This document shows positions 16,754 to 25,070 of a DNA stretch of 64,000 nucleotides, piece after piece (position 1 is the stretch's first letter; every line of letters starts with the position of its first letter). Source of the stretch: Collinsella sp. (GTDB lineage: Bacteria; Actinomycetota; Coriobacteriia; Coriobacteriales; Coriobacteriaceae); contig DXLU01000031.1 of assembly GCA_019414565.1 (NCBI GenBank), forward strand, positions 1-64,000, in the 5' to 3' direction. The notes beneath the pieces are model-generated. The model saw only the letters and a program-made list of their open reading frames with translations. It had not been told where the DNA came from and ran no database searches. The position numbers and the translations under genes are program-made.

Positions 16754-17818
16754 CTAGAGACCCAGAAGGGCGCACATAACGGCCTTAATGGTGTGCTGAC
16801 GGTTCTCTGCCTCACGGAAGATGACCGACGCGTTGGCCTCAAAGCACTCGTCCGCAATCTCAAAGCCCTCGGTGATGATTTCACGATGCAGGTCGTTCTT
16901 GCACTGGTCGAGCAACATCTTGCCAACGCGGTGATTTGCGTTGTGAACAGAGGGGAGCTCGTGCATGCAGAAGATGTCGGGGTTGTTGGTGCGCTTGCAC
17001 AGCTCACTGGTGACGCGATAGGGGTACAGGGACTCGGCGTCGCCAAGCCAAGAGTTGTAGTCGTCGGGGTCCAGAACCTCGTCGCCGCACTCGGGGTTGA
17101 TGTAGCGCCACTCCTCGGTAACGATTACGTCGACACCGTCCAGAGCATCAAGGTCAGAGGTGATGGTGAAGGTCCTGTTAGGCGCGTACTTGGCGTAGCA
17201 GGCCTCAACCTCCTCGATCATTTCCTTGCACATCTGGTGACGGAGGTCGTCGGGGCCGATGGCGAGGAAGTCCATGTCGAGCATCGCGCACAGACGGCCA
17301 TACCACACGGGGGCGCCGGCGCAGTTGCCAACGAAGGCCATCTTCTTGCCACGGCTCGTGCGCAGACCACCCCACTGCTCCTCCATCGTGAGAGCGTCAG
17401 CGAGCATCTGGGTCGGGTGATCGCCGAGGGTGAGGGCATTGATGACTGGAATATCGACCAAGTCGGCGACATCATAGAGGAACTGCTCGTCCTTTTGTGC
17501 ACGATAGACAATGAGATCATACATGCCGTTGAAGACGCGCATGGCATCCTCGATGGTCTCGCAATCGCCCATGTGGGAGTTGGTCAGATAGGTGAAGCCC
17601 ATGCCCAGGTCGTTGCAAGAGGTCTCAAAGGCGCAACGAGTGCGGGTCGAGCCCCACTCAAAGTTGGCGAGAACGTTCTTGCCGGGGAAGTAGCGCTGGT
17701 CGACACCGGACTTTTTCTGGGCCTTGAGGTTCCAGGCAAGATCGATGAGGTAACGGAAATCCTCAGAGGAAAGATCGTGGATGTTGAGGTAGTCGCGACC
17801 GCGAAGGCTGTTGTTCAT
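16754..17818 (-). CDS. Ornithine/putrescine-type carbamoyltransferase with altered HCLP motif
   Basis: A 354-aa aspartate/ornithine carbamoyltransferase family member. The carbamoyl-phosphate motif STRTRCAFE, DHPTQMLAD and the C-terminal AENRQHTIKAVM are intact. The amino-substrate motif, normally HCLP, reads MHELPSVHN, so the usual active-site Cys is Glu. The start has GAAAGGAAA upstream. Its position between an agmatine deiminase and a transporter suggests carbamoyl transfer to or from putrescine (AguB-like), but the motif change makes the substrate uncertain. No carbamate kinase is adjacent, so carbamoyl phosphate would have to be used elsewhere. Confidence 0.85.
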   Translation of the reverse strand: MNNSLRGRDYLNIHDLSSEDFRYLIDLAWNLKAQKKSGVDQRYFPGKNVLANFEWGSTRTRCAFETSCNDLGMGFTYLTNSHMGDCETIEDAMRVFNGMYDLIVYRAQKDEQFLYDVADLVDIPVINALTLGDHPTQMLADALTMEEQWGGLRTSRGKKMAFVGNCAGAPVWYGRLCAMLDMDFLAIGPDDLRHQMCKEMIEEVEACYAKYAPNRTFTITSDLDALDGVDVIVTEEWRYINPECGDEVLDPDDYNSWLGDAESLYPYRVTSELCKRTNNPDIFCMHELPSVHNANHRVGKMLLDQCKNDLHREIITEGFEIADECFEANASVIFREAENRQHTIKAVMCALLGL

Positions 17819-17862
17819 GCCTATTTCCTTTCAATTGTTTGATGGGTAAGTGTCGAATGCGC

Positions 17863-17892
17863 CCCCGAGGGAAACACGGATATCCCTCGGGG
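17863..17892. other. Intra-operon hairpin between deiminase and carbamoyltransferase
   Basis: CCCCGAGGGA pairs with TCCCTCGGGG across a 10-nt loop, with no T-run in the direction of transcription. It may stabilise or process the mRNA. A second small hairpin (GCAAGTT/AACTTGC) overlaps the deiminase stop at 17923-17940. Confidence 0.55.
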
Positions 17893-17939
17893 ACTGTAAA
17901 TGTGGCGCTTGGATCAGGCAGCGCAAGTTTAAGAACTTG

Positions 17940-19178
17940 CTAGCAGCTGGCGGCCACGTCCTTGGTCCAGCAGTGCACGCCGCCGCCGGACAGGTTAAGC
18001 GCGAGAGAGTCGATCATGATGACCTTGCGATCGGGGAAGCAGCTCTCAAGAACCGCCTTGGCCTGCTCGTCCTTCTCCTTCACGACTTCGCTCATGCCTT
18101 CGTGGTAATAACGCTGGCCAAGAACGACGCCGTTGCAGATGAGGAAGTTGCAGTAGCTTGCTGCGGCATAAAAGTGAACGGGGCCTTCGGGCCAAGGGGT
18201 GCCATCCATGAACTTGCCGCCCATTTCGTCGATGAAGCCCTTATACAGCTCGTAGTCCTCGTCGCGGGGGGCGATGACAACCTCGATCGGCTCGGCAGTG
18301 GGCATGCGGACGATTTCGAAGGGCTTGCCCTCCCAGTCCGTCTCGGCGCGTAGAATCTCGTAGGCGGCGTCGATGCGACGACGCGATTCCGCGCCCGCCT
18401 TGCTCGAGGCGGCCTCCTCATCGGATACCTCGGCAAGAAGAATCTTGTTCGGGGTGATAAAGCGGCACATCTCATCGATGTGGGCGGCGAAGCTCATGCC
18501 GAAGACAGGAGTTCCATCTTCCTTCTCGTCGAGGATGCCCAGTCGATAGTCGTCGTCCTCAAGCATAGGCTGCGGCAGCCAGATAACCTTGTTGAGGTTG
18601 TAGATGCGCTTGTACTCGGCCTCCACTTCCTCTTTTGAGAACTCGGGATTGCGCTTGCGGCATTCCGTGTCCTCGATGGCGATCAGGGTGCCGTGACCGT
18701 CAAACTCGCGGTCGCCGCCCTCCGAAACCATTTCGGAATTGACGATATCGAAGCACCCGAGCGCAACCGCCATGTGAACAGCTGCCCTGCGTGCGGACTG
18801 GCACTCTGGGGAGTTCTTGTCCCACACGCCATAATAGGTCCAAGCGGGGTTGACCATATAGGAATGGCCTTCGTCGTCGACCATGATGCTGGGGCCGTTG
18901 TCGCGAACGTAGAAGTTGGAGTCTTCGAACTGCGTAATCTGGATACGGTCGAGGTCCACCCCTTCTTCTTTAAGGCGCGAGCAGGCTTCCTCGTAGGAGC
19001 CGGGGGTGCCACAGTTGAGGTTGACCGTAACGTCGCCATACTCAAGCAAAGCTTTAATTACGTCAACGCAGGGCTGGCGATTATCGAAGCCCTCTGCGCG
19101 AATGTAATCGGGAAGCCATGTCACATAGACGTTGGAGCGCTTCTCAAACTCGCCCGGCATACGATAGTTCTCGTACAT
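17940..19178 (-). CDS. aguA: Agmatine deiminase family protein
   Basis: A 412-aa guanidino-group-modifying enzyme of the agmatine deiminase / peptidyl-arginine deiminase family, which hydrolyses agmatine to N-carbamoylputrescine and ammonia. Key parts are visible in order: FYVRDNGPSIMV (substrate Asp), SEGGDREFDGHGT, the catalytic His in SFAAHIDEMCRF and the C-terminal nucleophile in LNLSGGGVHCWT. The start at 19178 (MYENYRMPGEF) has GGAAGGA upstream; the longer frame runs into the operator region. It is the first gene of a three-gene minus-strand operon, divergent from a TetR regulator. Confidence 0.85.
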   Translation of the reverse strand: MYENYRMPGEFEKRSNVYVTWLPDYIRAEGFDNRQPCVDVIKALLEYGDVTVNLNCGTPGSYEEACSRLKEEGVDLDRIQITQFEDSNFYVRDNGPSIMVDDEGHSYMVNPAWTYYGVWDKNSPECQSARRAAVHMAVALGCFDIVNSEMVSEGGDREFDGHGTLIAIEDTECRKRNPEFSKEEVEAEYKRIYNLNKVIWLPQPMLEDDDYRLGILDEKEDGTPVFGMSFAAHIDEMCRFITPNKILLAEVSDEEAASSKAGAESRRRIDAAYEILRAETDWEGKPFEIVRMPTAEPIEVVIAPRDEDYELYKGFIDEMGGKFMDGTPWPEGPVHFYAAASYCNFLICNGVVLGQRYYHEGMSEVVKEKDEQAKAVLESCFPDRKVIMIDSLALNLSGGGVHCWTKDVAASC

Positions 19179-19258
19179 GGTTGGTCCTTCCGTCGGGTTT
19201 CCCGCAATGCTGTCCGGCCGCGACAATAGCGGGGTTACACCAGCTATAGTACTACTAT

Positions 19259-19320
19259 ACCTACCGTTCGGTAGGTGTTTTTGTATAATTACCATTCGCC
19301 TGTCGATACCTACCGTTCAC
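19259..19320. promoter_or_regulatory. Candidate TetR operators between deiminase and regulator
   Basis: A perfect palindrome ACCTACCG-TT-CGGTAGGT lies at 19259-19276, and a half-site-rich copy ACCTACCGTTCACCG at 19308. Both are in the 239-nt region between the divergent deiminase and tetR genes, close to AT-rich TATAAT-like segments (GTATAATTA at 19283). Related CCTACCG/TAGG sequence occurs in the promoter of the second MFS gene at 21500. This pattern is typical of autoregulating TetR repressors; binding is inferred. Confidence 0.65.
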
Positions 19321-19417
19321 CGTTTATAGTGGTCGTGTTTGGACACGAATTGATGTTCCGTTACCATTCTTAATAATGTTGGCAATGCGGAAGTGATTTG
19401 CAATGGAGAAGTGAAGC

Positions 19418-19981
19418 GTGAGCACAAAGGGAAAAATATTGGACGCAATGTATGATCTTGTGGCAGAAGTCGGTTACGACAAGGCGTCCATTGGAAAAAT
19501 CTGCGACCGTGTCGGTATATCCAAGCCATCGGTGTACTACTACTTTCCCTCTAAAGAGGATATTTTCACCACGCTCTTAGATAGTATGTTTCCGACTATC
19601 GACTATCAGCGCGACTACTCGCTAATAGTCGATAGGGACGGATTCAAGGCGGCGCTTATCGAGCTCGGCAATTCGGTTATAGGTGGCTATCGTAGTGATG
19701 AAAAGCGCCGTCGCGTGCTGGCCGAGGTCAGTATTCAGGCAAATCGAATCCCTGCAGTTCAGGAACGTCAGGCAACGGCGATCAACCGAACTATGGACGC
19801 GCTTAAAGACATCCTTCTCCATGGCCTAGAAATTGGCGCGTTTTCCGATGAAACAGACGTCATGCTGTACGTGCAGATTCTTTACACCGTACTTGAGGGA
19901 GCGAGCAATACCGTTGCCCAAGATGAAGACATCGATGAAAAGGCTGTTTGGGCAGGGATCGTCGAACTCATGTTTAAATAG
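19418..19981 (+). CDS. TetR/AcrR-family transcriptional regulator
   Basis: A 187-aa protein. The N-terminal helix-turn-helix is clear (VAEVGYDKASIGKICDRVGI, then SKPSVYYYFPSKEDIF). The remaining helices form the ligand-binding core. The start is GTG at 19418 with GGAGAAG upstream. It is divergent from the agmatine-type operon and convergent with the second MFS. The shared CCTACCG sites suggest that it controls both. The ligand could be agmatine or a related amine, which is inference only. Confidence 0.85.
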   Translation: MSTKGKILDAMYDLVAEVGYDKASIGKICDRVGISKPSVYYYFPSKEDIFTTLLDSMFPTIDYQRDYSLIVDRDGFKAALIELGNSVIGGYRSDEKRRRVLAEVSIQANRIPAVQERQATAINRTMDALKDILLHGLEIGAFSDETDVMLYVQILYTVLEGASNTVAQDEDIDEKAVWAGIVELMFK

Positions 19982-20086
19982 GCGCGTAATAACAGAGGCA
20001 CCTTGGCAAGCGCGATGCGACGACTTGCGAGGTCGCGGAATGGTTCGAAACCCGTGTTCGCGATGATTGCAAAAGTTGTTGAATAG

Positions 20087-20129
20087 AAATTGGGGCCGAT
20101 TCCAGCTATGTTGGAATCGGCCCCAATTT
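20087..20129. terminator. Bidirectional terminator
   Basis: An 18-bp perfect stem, AAATTGGGGCCGATTCCA and its complement across a 7-nt loop, between the convergent tetR and MFS genes. Terminal A/T tracts serve both directions. Confidence 0.88.
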
Positions 20130-20183
20130 CGTTTTAACTTGCGGAGACAAATGACAGGGCTGAAGGGCAGTTCGTTGGTCAGG

Positions 20184-21464
20184 TTATTTCGCGGTAGTCT
20201 TATTGAGGAGACCGGAAACTAAAGCAAATGTCGCAATCAGAAGGTTGCAGATGATACAGAAGACGAATACTCCTTGGAAAGACCCTGCCATACCGTAAAC
20301 CTTCATCATGACTGGCATTCCGAAAGCTCCGACAACATAGCCCGCTGAGCAAATAATCGAATAGATCCTTCCAAAATCGCGTGATCCGAAGAGCGAGAGG
20401 AGAATCATCGGCATTGCAGTTCCAACGATGGCGAACATGACGTCGTTTACGCCGGCCGCGATGATGGAAACGGTCCCGTTGCTTCCGCCAAAGATGAGAA
20501 GTAGGAATGAAAGAATGCTGACTCCCGTCCATGCGACCGTTGCTTTAATAGCACCGAGCTTGTCGCATGTTTTGCCTACGAAGGGATTTAGGAAAATATC
20601 GGAGAGCGAAGCCGCCGAAACCATTAGGCTTCCCACGATGGGATTGAAGCCGACCTCGCTTGCATAGGTCGGGAACAGCTGGTTCATGCAGCAGGTGAGT
20701 TGCGCCACGCAGAGCAGAAGGGCGCAGAGAATAAAAGATGGCGTTTTCGCGGCATCGCGGAGCGCCATGCCCGAAGAGACATCTTCCTTTTCATCGGCGC
20801 TGTAGCTCTCATGGGTTTCGGAGGTAGTCTCTCCGTACGGAAGCATATTGCGATCAGAAGGCTTAAGGCGAATGATAAATGCGCTTGTGGGCAATATCAT
20901 GGCTGCAGAAACGGCCGCAAGTACGATGTAACCCGTACGCCAGCCTTGCTGCTCGATGACCAGTGTAATGACAGGACTCAATAGCAGCGTGCAGAGAGAA
21001 TTAACGCCCCACGCAAGGCCGATGGCAAGACCAGACGATTTACTGAACCATTGGTCAATGACATCGGACATGCAGACACCCGTTGTGAACGAAAAGCAGA
21101 TGCCGATCACTGCGGCGGAGACGATGAACATCCAGACCTCGGTGTAGAACGCCATTGCGGCGCCGGCGGCAATAAGGACGAGTTCAACGCAAATATGCCA
21201 TGGTTTGCCGATTACTTTTGGAATGAAACGACTCAAAAGCGGAAGCCCAAGCGCAAGGCCAAGAAGAATCGCGGTGAAATAGAAAGAGAAAGAAGTGTAG
21301 TCAAAGCCCAGGTCTTCACATACAGGAGCGATGAATGAGCCGGCAATGATGCTGTAGGTGCCGGTTGTTCCCGCAGACATTAAACCGAGCGCAATAACGA
21401 CAATCCAAGCAAATGCGCCGCTCTCACGGGGGCGGTCCTTTTCGGCTGGTGCGATGAGAGTCAT
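20184..21464 (-). CDS. MFS transporter, OFA-like, paralogue of the agmatine-operon transporter
   Basis: A 426-aa major facilitator clearly paralogous to the protein at 15477: both begin with VIALGLMSAGTTG and IAGSF(V/I)APVCE, and both carry LTCCMNQLFPTYA(A/S)EVGF and the ending MKVY..(V/A)GSFQGVF(I/V)FCI. The start at 21464 has CGGAG upstream; the longer frame to 21539 runs through the promoter. A CCTACCG-containing site lies 36 nt upstream, so it is probably under the neighbouring TetR regulator. The substrate is unknown. Confidence 0.85.
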   Translation of the reverse strand: MTLIAPAEKDRPRESGAFAWIVVIALGLMSAGTTGTYSIIAGSFIAPVCEDLGFDYTSFSFYFTAILLGLALGLPLLSRFIPKVIGKPWHICVELVLIAAGAAMAFYTEVWMFIVSAAVIGICFSFTTGVCMSDVIDQWFSKSSGLAIGLAWGVNSLCTLLLSPVITLVIEQQGWRTGYIVLAAVSAAMILPTSAFIIRLKPSDRNMLPYGETTSETHESYSADEKEDVSSGMALRDAAKTPSFILCALLLCVAQLTCCMNQLFPTYASEVGFNPIVGSLMVSAASLSDIFLNPFVGKTCDKLGAIKATVAWTGVSILSFLLLIFGGSNGTVSIIAAGVNDVMFAIVGTAMPMILLSLFGSRDFGRIYSIICSAGYVVGAFGMPVMMKVYGMAGSFQGVFVFCIICNLLIATFALVSGLLNKTTAK

Positions 21465-21499
21465 GGTTACTCCGTTTCTATCGGCAATGCAACCTATAT

Positions 21500-21517
21500 G
21501 CCTACCGATAGGTATAT
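21500..21517. promoter_or_regulatory. Candidate TetR site in second MFS promoter
   Basis: GCCTACCGATAGGTAT contains the same CCTACCG and TAGGT blocks as the palindrome at 19259, but with a 4-nt instead of 8-nt gap between CCTA and TAGG. It sits next to TATATAAAG in the promoter of the MFS gene. Confidence 0.5.
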
Positions 21518-21593
21518 AAAGATGGAGATTCTTCGTCAAGTGTTAAGCGGGGAGCGGGGACCCTTAACGTGCCGAACGGTAATTGGGCCCCCA

Positions 21594-21624
21594 ATGTGAC
21601 AAAGGGACAGTCCCTTTGTCACAT
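21594..21624. repeat. REP-like palindrome, copy 4
   Basis: ATGTGACAAAGGGACAG and its complement form a perfect palindrome whose last base touches the stop codon of the ABC protein gene (21624-21626). Confidence 0.85.
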
Positions 21625-24600
21625 TATTCGGAGCGTAGGGCTTCCACAGGGTCTTTCTTGGATGCGCTGCGAGCCGGCAGCAGGCCGGCAACGACCGTCA
21701 GCAACACCGAAATCACAATGAGCATCAGCGCATCCTGCGCGGGCAGGCTCATCAGGTTGGGGACCTGCTTGGCAGCAAGCGCCCAAGCATTAACAGGAAA
21801 GCTTACGAGCACCACGACGGTAACGGCAAAGACGCCGGCAATGAGACCCTCGATAAAGGTTTCGGCATTGAACACGTTGGCCACGTTGCGCTTTGACGCG
21901 CCAATCGCACGCAAGATGCCAATCTCCTTTTTGCGCTCCAGCACGCTGATGTAGGTGATGATGCCGATCATGATGGAGCTCACCACCAAACTGATACTCA
22001 CGAATGCGATGAGCACCAAGCTGATGGTGTTCACGATGTCGGTCACCGAACCCATGATGATGCCCATGTAGTCGGTGTACGAAATCGCCTGTTCATCGTG
22101 GCCAGCGGCTTTGACCTGCTTGTTGTACGCATCGATATGATCGAGTACGCGCTCCTTGGCCTCAAAGTCACGCGGGAAAATCTTGACCGAGATGGGGTCC
22201 GCCTCGTCCGCATAGCCCAACGTGGTCAGGTTATTGTCGTAGGTGAGCTTTGACGCTTTGGCATAGCTCATCATGAGCGAGCTCAGGTCCTCGGCATCCA
22301 TGTTGAAGTGGATGGCACGAGCAAAGGCGCTCGCATCCACGTGCATCGCGCTCGCCAAGTTGGCAAAACTCGAAGACATCTGCGTCGCCATTTGGTCCAT
22401 AAGTCCCGCCGCACCCATCTTGAGCTGGGCCGATACCGTCGCCGCAATCTGCTCGCTGATTGTCTTGGTCACCTGATCCATAGACTGCTGCAGATACGGA
22501 GCCAGCTGCTTTTGCACATAGTCGGTCATCGCCTGCTGCAGGCGCTCGGCCAAAGCATCGCCGCCGAGCGCCTTGAGCGCAGCCAGGCATTGCTGGGCGT
22601 CAGCATCATGCTCAAGATACGCCGAGAACGCGGCAGCAAGCTTTGACGCGTCCTTAAGATCTTCGGGCGACAGCGCCTTAAACTGATCCGACTGCATAAA
22701 GCCCTCAAACAGCTGGTTGGCAAGTGTTCCCACCTGCTGCATTTGCTCGGGTGTGAGCTCCAGACCGTCAAAGATGCCCGAGAAATCTGGAGCCGGCGCT
22801 TTGGCCATGATGTCACTAAAGTCGATGTCTCGCCCAACACCCGAAAGGTCAATATCCAGCCCGGACAAATCAAGGCTAGAAAGGTCCATGCCGCCGGCCG
22901 CACCCGAGAGCGCAGATGCATCGAACGAGAACGCGCTCTTCAGCGCCGCCTCGTCCACACTGAACATGCTGCTCAGATCCACGCCTTGCTTGGCCTCGCT
23001 CTGCAGCTCGTCGAAAGTTTTGCCCGTAAAGACATCCGTCTCGGGGTGGGCAAGCTGCTCCTGCACAATCTGCGAATCGGCGGCGCGCTTCATAAGCTGG
23101 CAAGTCAGCGCATGCGTATAGGCAATGCCCGGAGTCAATGCGCTCGCGTTGGCCGTCTCGTTGGGTCGCACCACGCCCACAATGCGCACGTCAATACCGT
23201 CGGCAACCTTGGCGGCCATAAAGTCGGCGTCGCCAGACATGTCGGTCCACATGCCGGTCTCTTCGTTTTTGCGATAGGCATCGGCCGGCGACAACACCTT
23301 AAATGTCGTGGACAGCGCATCGTCGTAGGTAAAGTCGGTGCCGGTCTCGGGCGTCTCGACCTTGCCGTCGGCCGTCATGGCGCTGTTGACCAGGTCGTTG
23401 AGCTCATCGATATCCAGCGCGCCGATGCTATAGAGCGTATAGTCGCCCACCGTGCCGCGGTCCGAAAGCACCATCACGGCTTCGTTGGCGGACGTGGGCC
23501 AATGGCCGGCAACGACATCGTATTGGCTGTCGAGCAGGCTCTGGTCGTCAATCATCTCGTTAAAGACCGAGGTCCCCATGGAATCCATGCTCACCGTTGC
23601 CGCCGAGCTTGCGCCTCCGCTCATGGCCTCGGTCATAGCGTTGGGAACAAGCCGAACGGGCCTCTCGTCGCCCTTGCTCAAACGATAGACAACCGGCGTC
23701 ACGCCGTAGCCGTACTGGATAGCGTTGACCTCTTTGTCGATACCGTCACCGCCGCCGTCAAGCCATGCCTTAAAGCTCGTCATATCGTTAGATTTAACGC
23801 TTGCGAACATATCCTTTACGGCCGTGACCACGGGAATCTTATCCGTTCCCTTAGCCTTGCCACCGGTAGCGTCATCGGACGAGGCCTCGCCCTTGGATAC
23901 CTCCTCATCGGTAGCCCCCTGTCCGCCCATCATGGACGACAGGTCGTAATCTTGTTTGGAAATCGTAAGCGGGTAGCTTGAGAGCGTGTCCTCCTCGACC
24001 TTTTTGATGTAGCCGTTTACGCCGTTGGAGAGCGCCAGAATCGCTGCGATACCAATAATGCCAATCGAACCTGCGAAGGCCGTCATAGCCGTACGGCCCT
24101 TCTTGGTCATGAGGTTTCGGGCAGAAAGCCCCAGCGCCGTCACAAAGCTCATCGAGGTTTTGCGCGTGGGCTTGGCCTCGCGACGCGCGGCCTCGGTAGC
24201 ATCAAAGGGATCTGAATCGTCGGTGATCTTGCCGTCCGCCAGGGTGACAATGCGCGTGGCGTACCTGTATGCCAACTCGGGATTGTGCGTGACCATGATG
24301 ACCAAACGATCGCGCGCAACATCCTTGAGCAAATCCATGACCTGTACGGATGTCGTTGAGTCCAAGGCGCCGGTCGGCTCGTCAGCCAGCACAATCTCGG
24401 GATCGTTGATCAGGGCGCGGGCAATAGCCACGCGCTGCATCTGGCCACCCGATAGCTGGCTCGGGCGCTTGTTAACGTGCTTGCCCAGGCCAACTGCCTC
24501 AAGCGCCTTGCGCGCACGCTGGCGGCGCTCAGCACGCCCCACGCCCGTGAGCGTAAGCGCCAGCTCCACGTTTTCCAAAATGGTCTGATGCGGAATGAGG

Positions 24601-24878
24601 TTATAGCTCTGGAACACAAAGCCGATGCGATTGTTACGATAGGCGTCCCAATCGCGGTCGCTGAAGTCCTTGGTCGAGATGCCATCGATCAGCAGATCGC
24701 CAGAATCGAAATGGTCGAGTCCACCAATGACGTTGAGCATCGTAGTTTTACCCGAACCCGAGGGACCCAGGATGGCTACAAACTCGTTATCGCGAAAAGA
24801 CAGGCTTACGCTGTCGAGCGCTACCTGCGTAAACGACTGCGTAACGTACCTTTTGCAAATATCTCTGAGATCCAGCAT
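21624..24878 (-). CDS. ABC transporter, fused ATPase and FtsX/MacB-type permease
   Basis: A 1,084-aa fusion. The ATPase comes first: Walker A GPSGSGKTTM, signature LSGGQMQRVAIARAL, Walker B IVLADEPTGALDS. A membrane helix follows near 280-300 (FAGSIGIIGIAAILALSNGV). Then comes a long extracytoplasmic region of about 450 residues with an MDLSSLDLSGLDIDLSG repeat (seen as SSLDLSGLDIDLSGV) and several helical segments. The C terminus has three FtsX-type helices. MacB-like proteins of this kind drive extracytoplasmic work such as export or drug resistance rather than import. The start at 24878 follows GGGGAGAGG. No partner gene is adjacent. Confidence 0.88.
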   Translation of the reverse strand: MLDLRDICKRYVTQSFTQVALDSVSLSFRDNEFVAILGPSGSGKTTMLNVIGGLDHFDSGDLLIDGISTKDFSDRDWDAYRNNRIGFVFQSYNLIPHQTILENVELALTLTGVGRAERRQRARKALEAVGLGKHVNKRPSQLSGGQMQRVAIARALINDPEIVLADEPTGALDSTTSVQVMDLLKDVARDRLVIMVTHNPELAYRYATRIVTLADGKITDDSDPFDATEAARREAKPTRKTSMSFVTALGLSARNLMTKKGRTAMTAFAGSIGIIGIAAILALSNGVNGYIKKVEEDTLSSYPLTISKQDYDLSSMMGGQGATDEEVSKGEASSDDATGGKAKGTDKIPVVTAVKDMFASVKSNDMTSFKAWLDGGGDGIDKEVNAIQYGYGVTPVVYRLSKGDERPVRLVPNAMTEAMSGGASSAATVSMDSMGTSVFNEMIDDQSLLDSQYDVVAGHWPTSANEAVMVLSDRGTVGDYTLYSIGALDIDELNDLVNSAMTADGKVETPETGTDFTYDDALSTTFKVLSPADAYRKNEETGMWTDMSGDADFMAAKVADGIDVRIVGVVRPNETANASALTPGIAYTHALTCQLMKRAADSQIVQEQLAHPETDVFTGKTFDELQSEAKQGVDLSSMFSVDEAALKSAFSFDASALSGAAGGMDLSSLDLSGLDIDLSGVGRDIDFSDIMAKAPAPDFSGIFDGLELTPEQMQQVGTLANQLFEGFMQSDQFKALSPEDLKDASKLAAAFSAYLEHDADAQQCLAALKALGGDALAERLQQAMTDYVQKQLAPYLQQSMDQVTKTISEQIAATVSAQLKMGAAGLMDQMATQMSSSFANLASAMHVDASAFARAIHFNMDAEDLSSLMMSYAKASKLTYDNNLTTLGYADEADPISVKIFPRDFEAKERVLDHIDAYNKQVKAAGHDEQAISYTDYMGIIMGSVTDIVNTISLVLIAFVSISLVVSSIMIGIITYISVLERKKEIGILRAIGASKRNVANVFNAETFIEGLIAGVFAVTVVVLVSFPVNAWALAAKQVPNLMSLPAQDALMLIVISVLLTVVAGLLPARSASKKDPVEALRSE

Positions 24879-24969
24879 GGACGGCAACCTCTCCCCCGCC
24901 GTTCGCATCCAACGCGTTTGACCTACTCTATCAGCTTTTTTGCCGGTACCAGCAAGGAATGTAACGAAC

Positions 24970-25007
24970 AAAAAACGGGACGGCACGCCGCATGGCGCAC
25001 CATCCCG
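24970..25007 (-). terminator. Rho-independent terminator of the redox cassette
   Basis: On the minus strand a CGGGATGG..CCGTCCCG stem-loop is followed by TTTTTTG. It lies 64 nt after the stop of the TlpA-like gene. Confidence 0.7.
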
Positions 25008-25021
25008 CACATAACATCGAA

Positions 25022-25054
25022 GGTGTGACAAAGGGACTGCCCCTTTGTCACACC
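25022..25054. repeat. REP-like palindrome, copy 5
   Basis: GGTGTGACAAAGGGACTG with its complement; here the outer pairs are GG/CC and one core base is changed. It lies between the terminator and stop codon of the TlpA-like gene. Confidence 0.8.
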
Positions 25055-25070
25055 TTTGTCGCATTCGAAC

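Noticed and set aside
16703..17842. 379-codon plus-strand open frame
   Set aside because: Antisense to the carbamoyltransferase.
22743..23981. 412-codon plus-strand open frame
   Set aside because: Antisense to the MacB-like ABC gene; His/Arg/Gly-rich with no recognisable domain.
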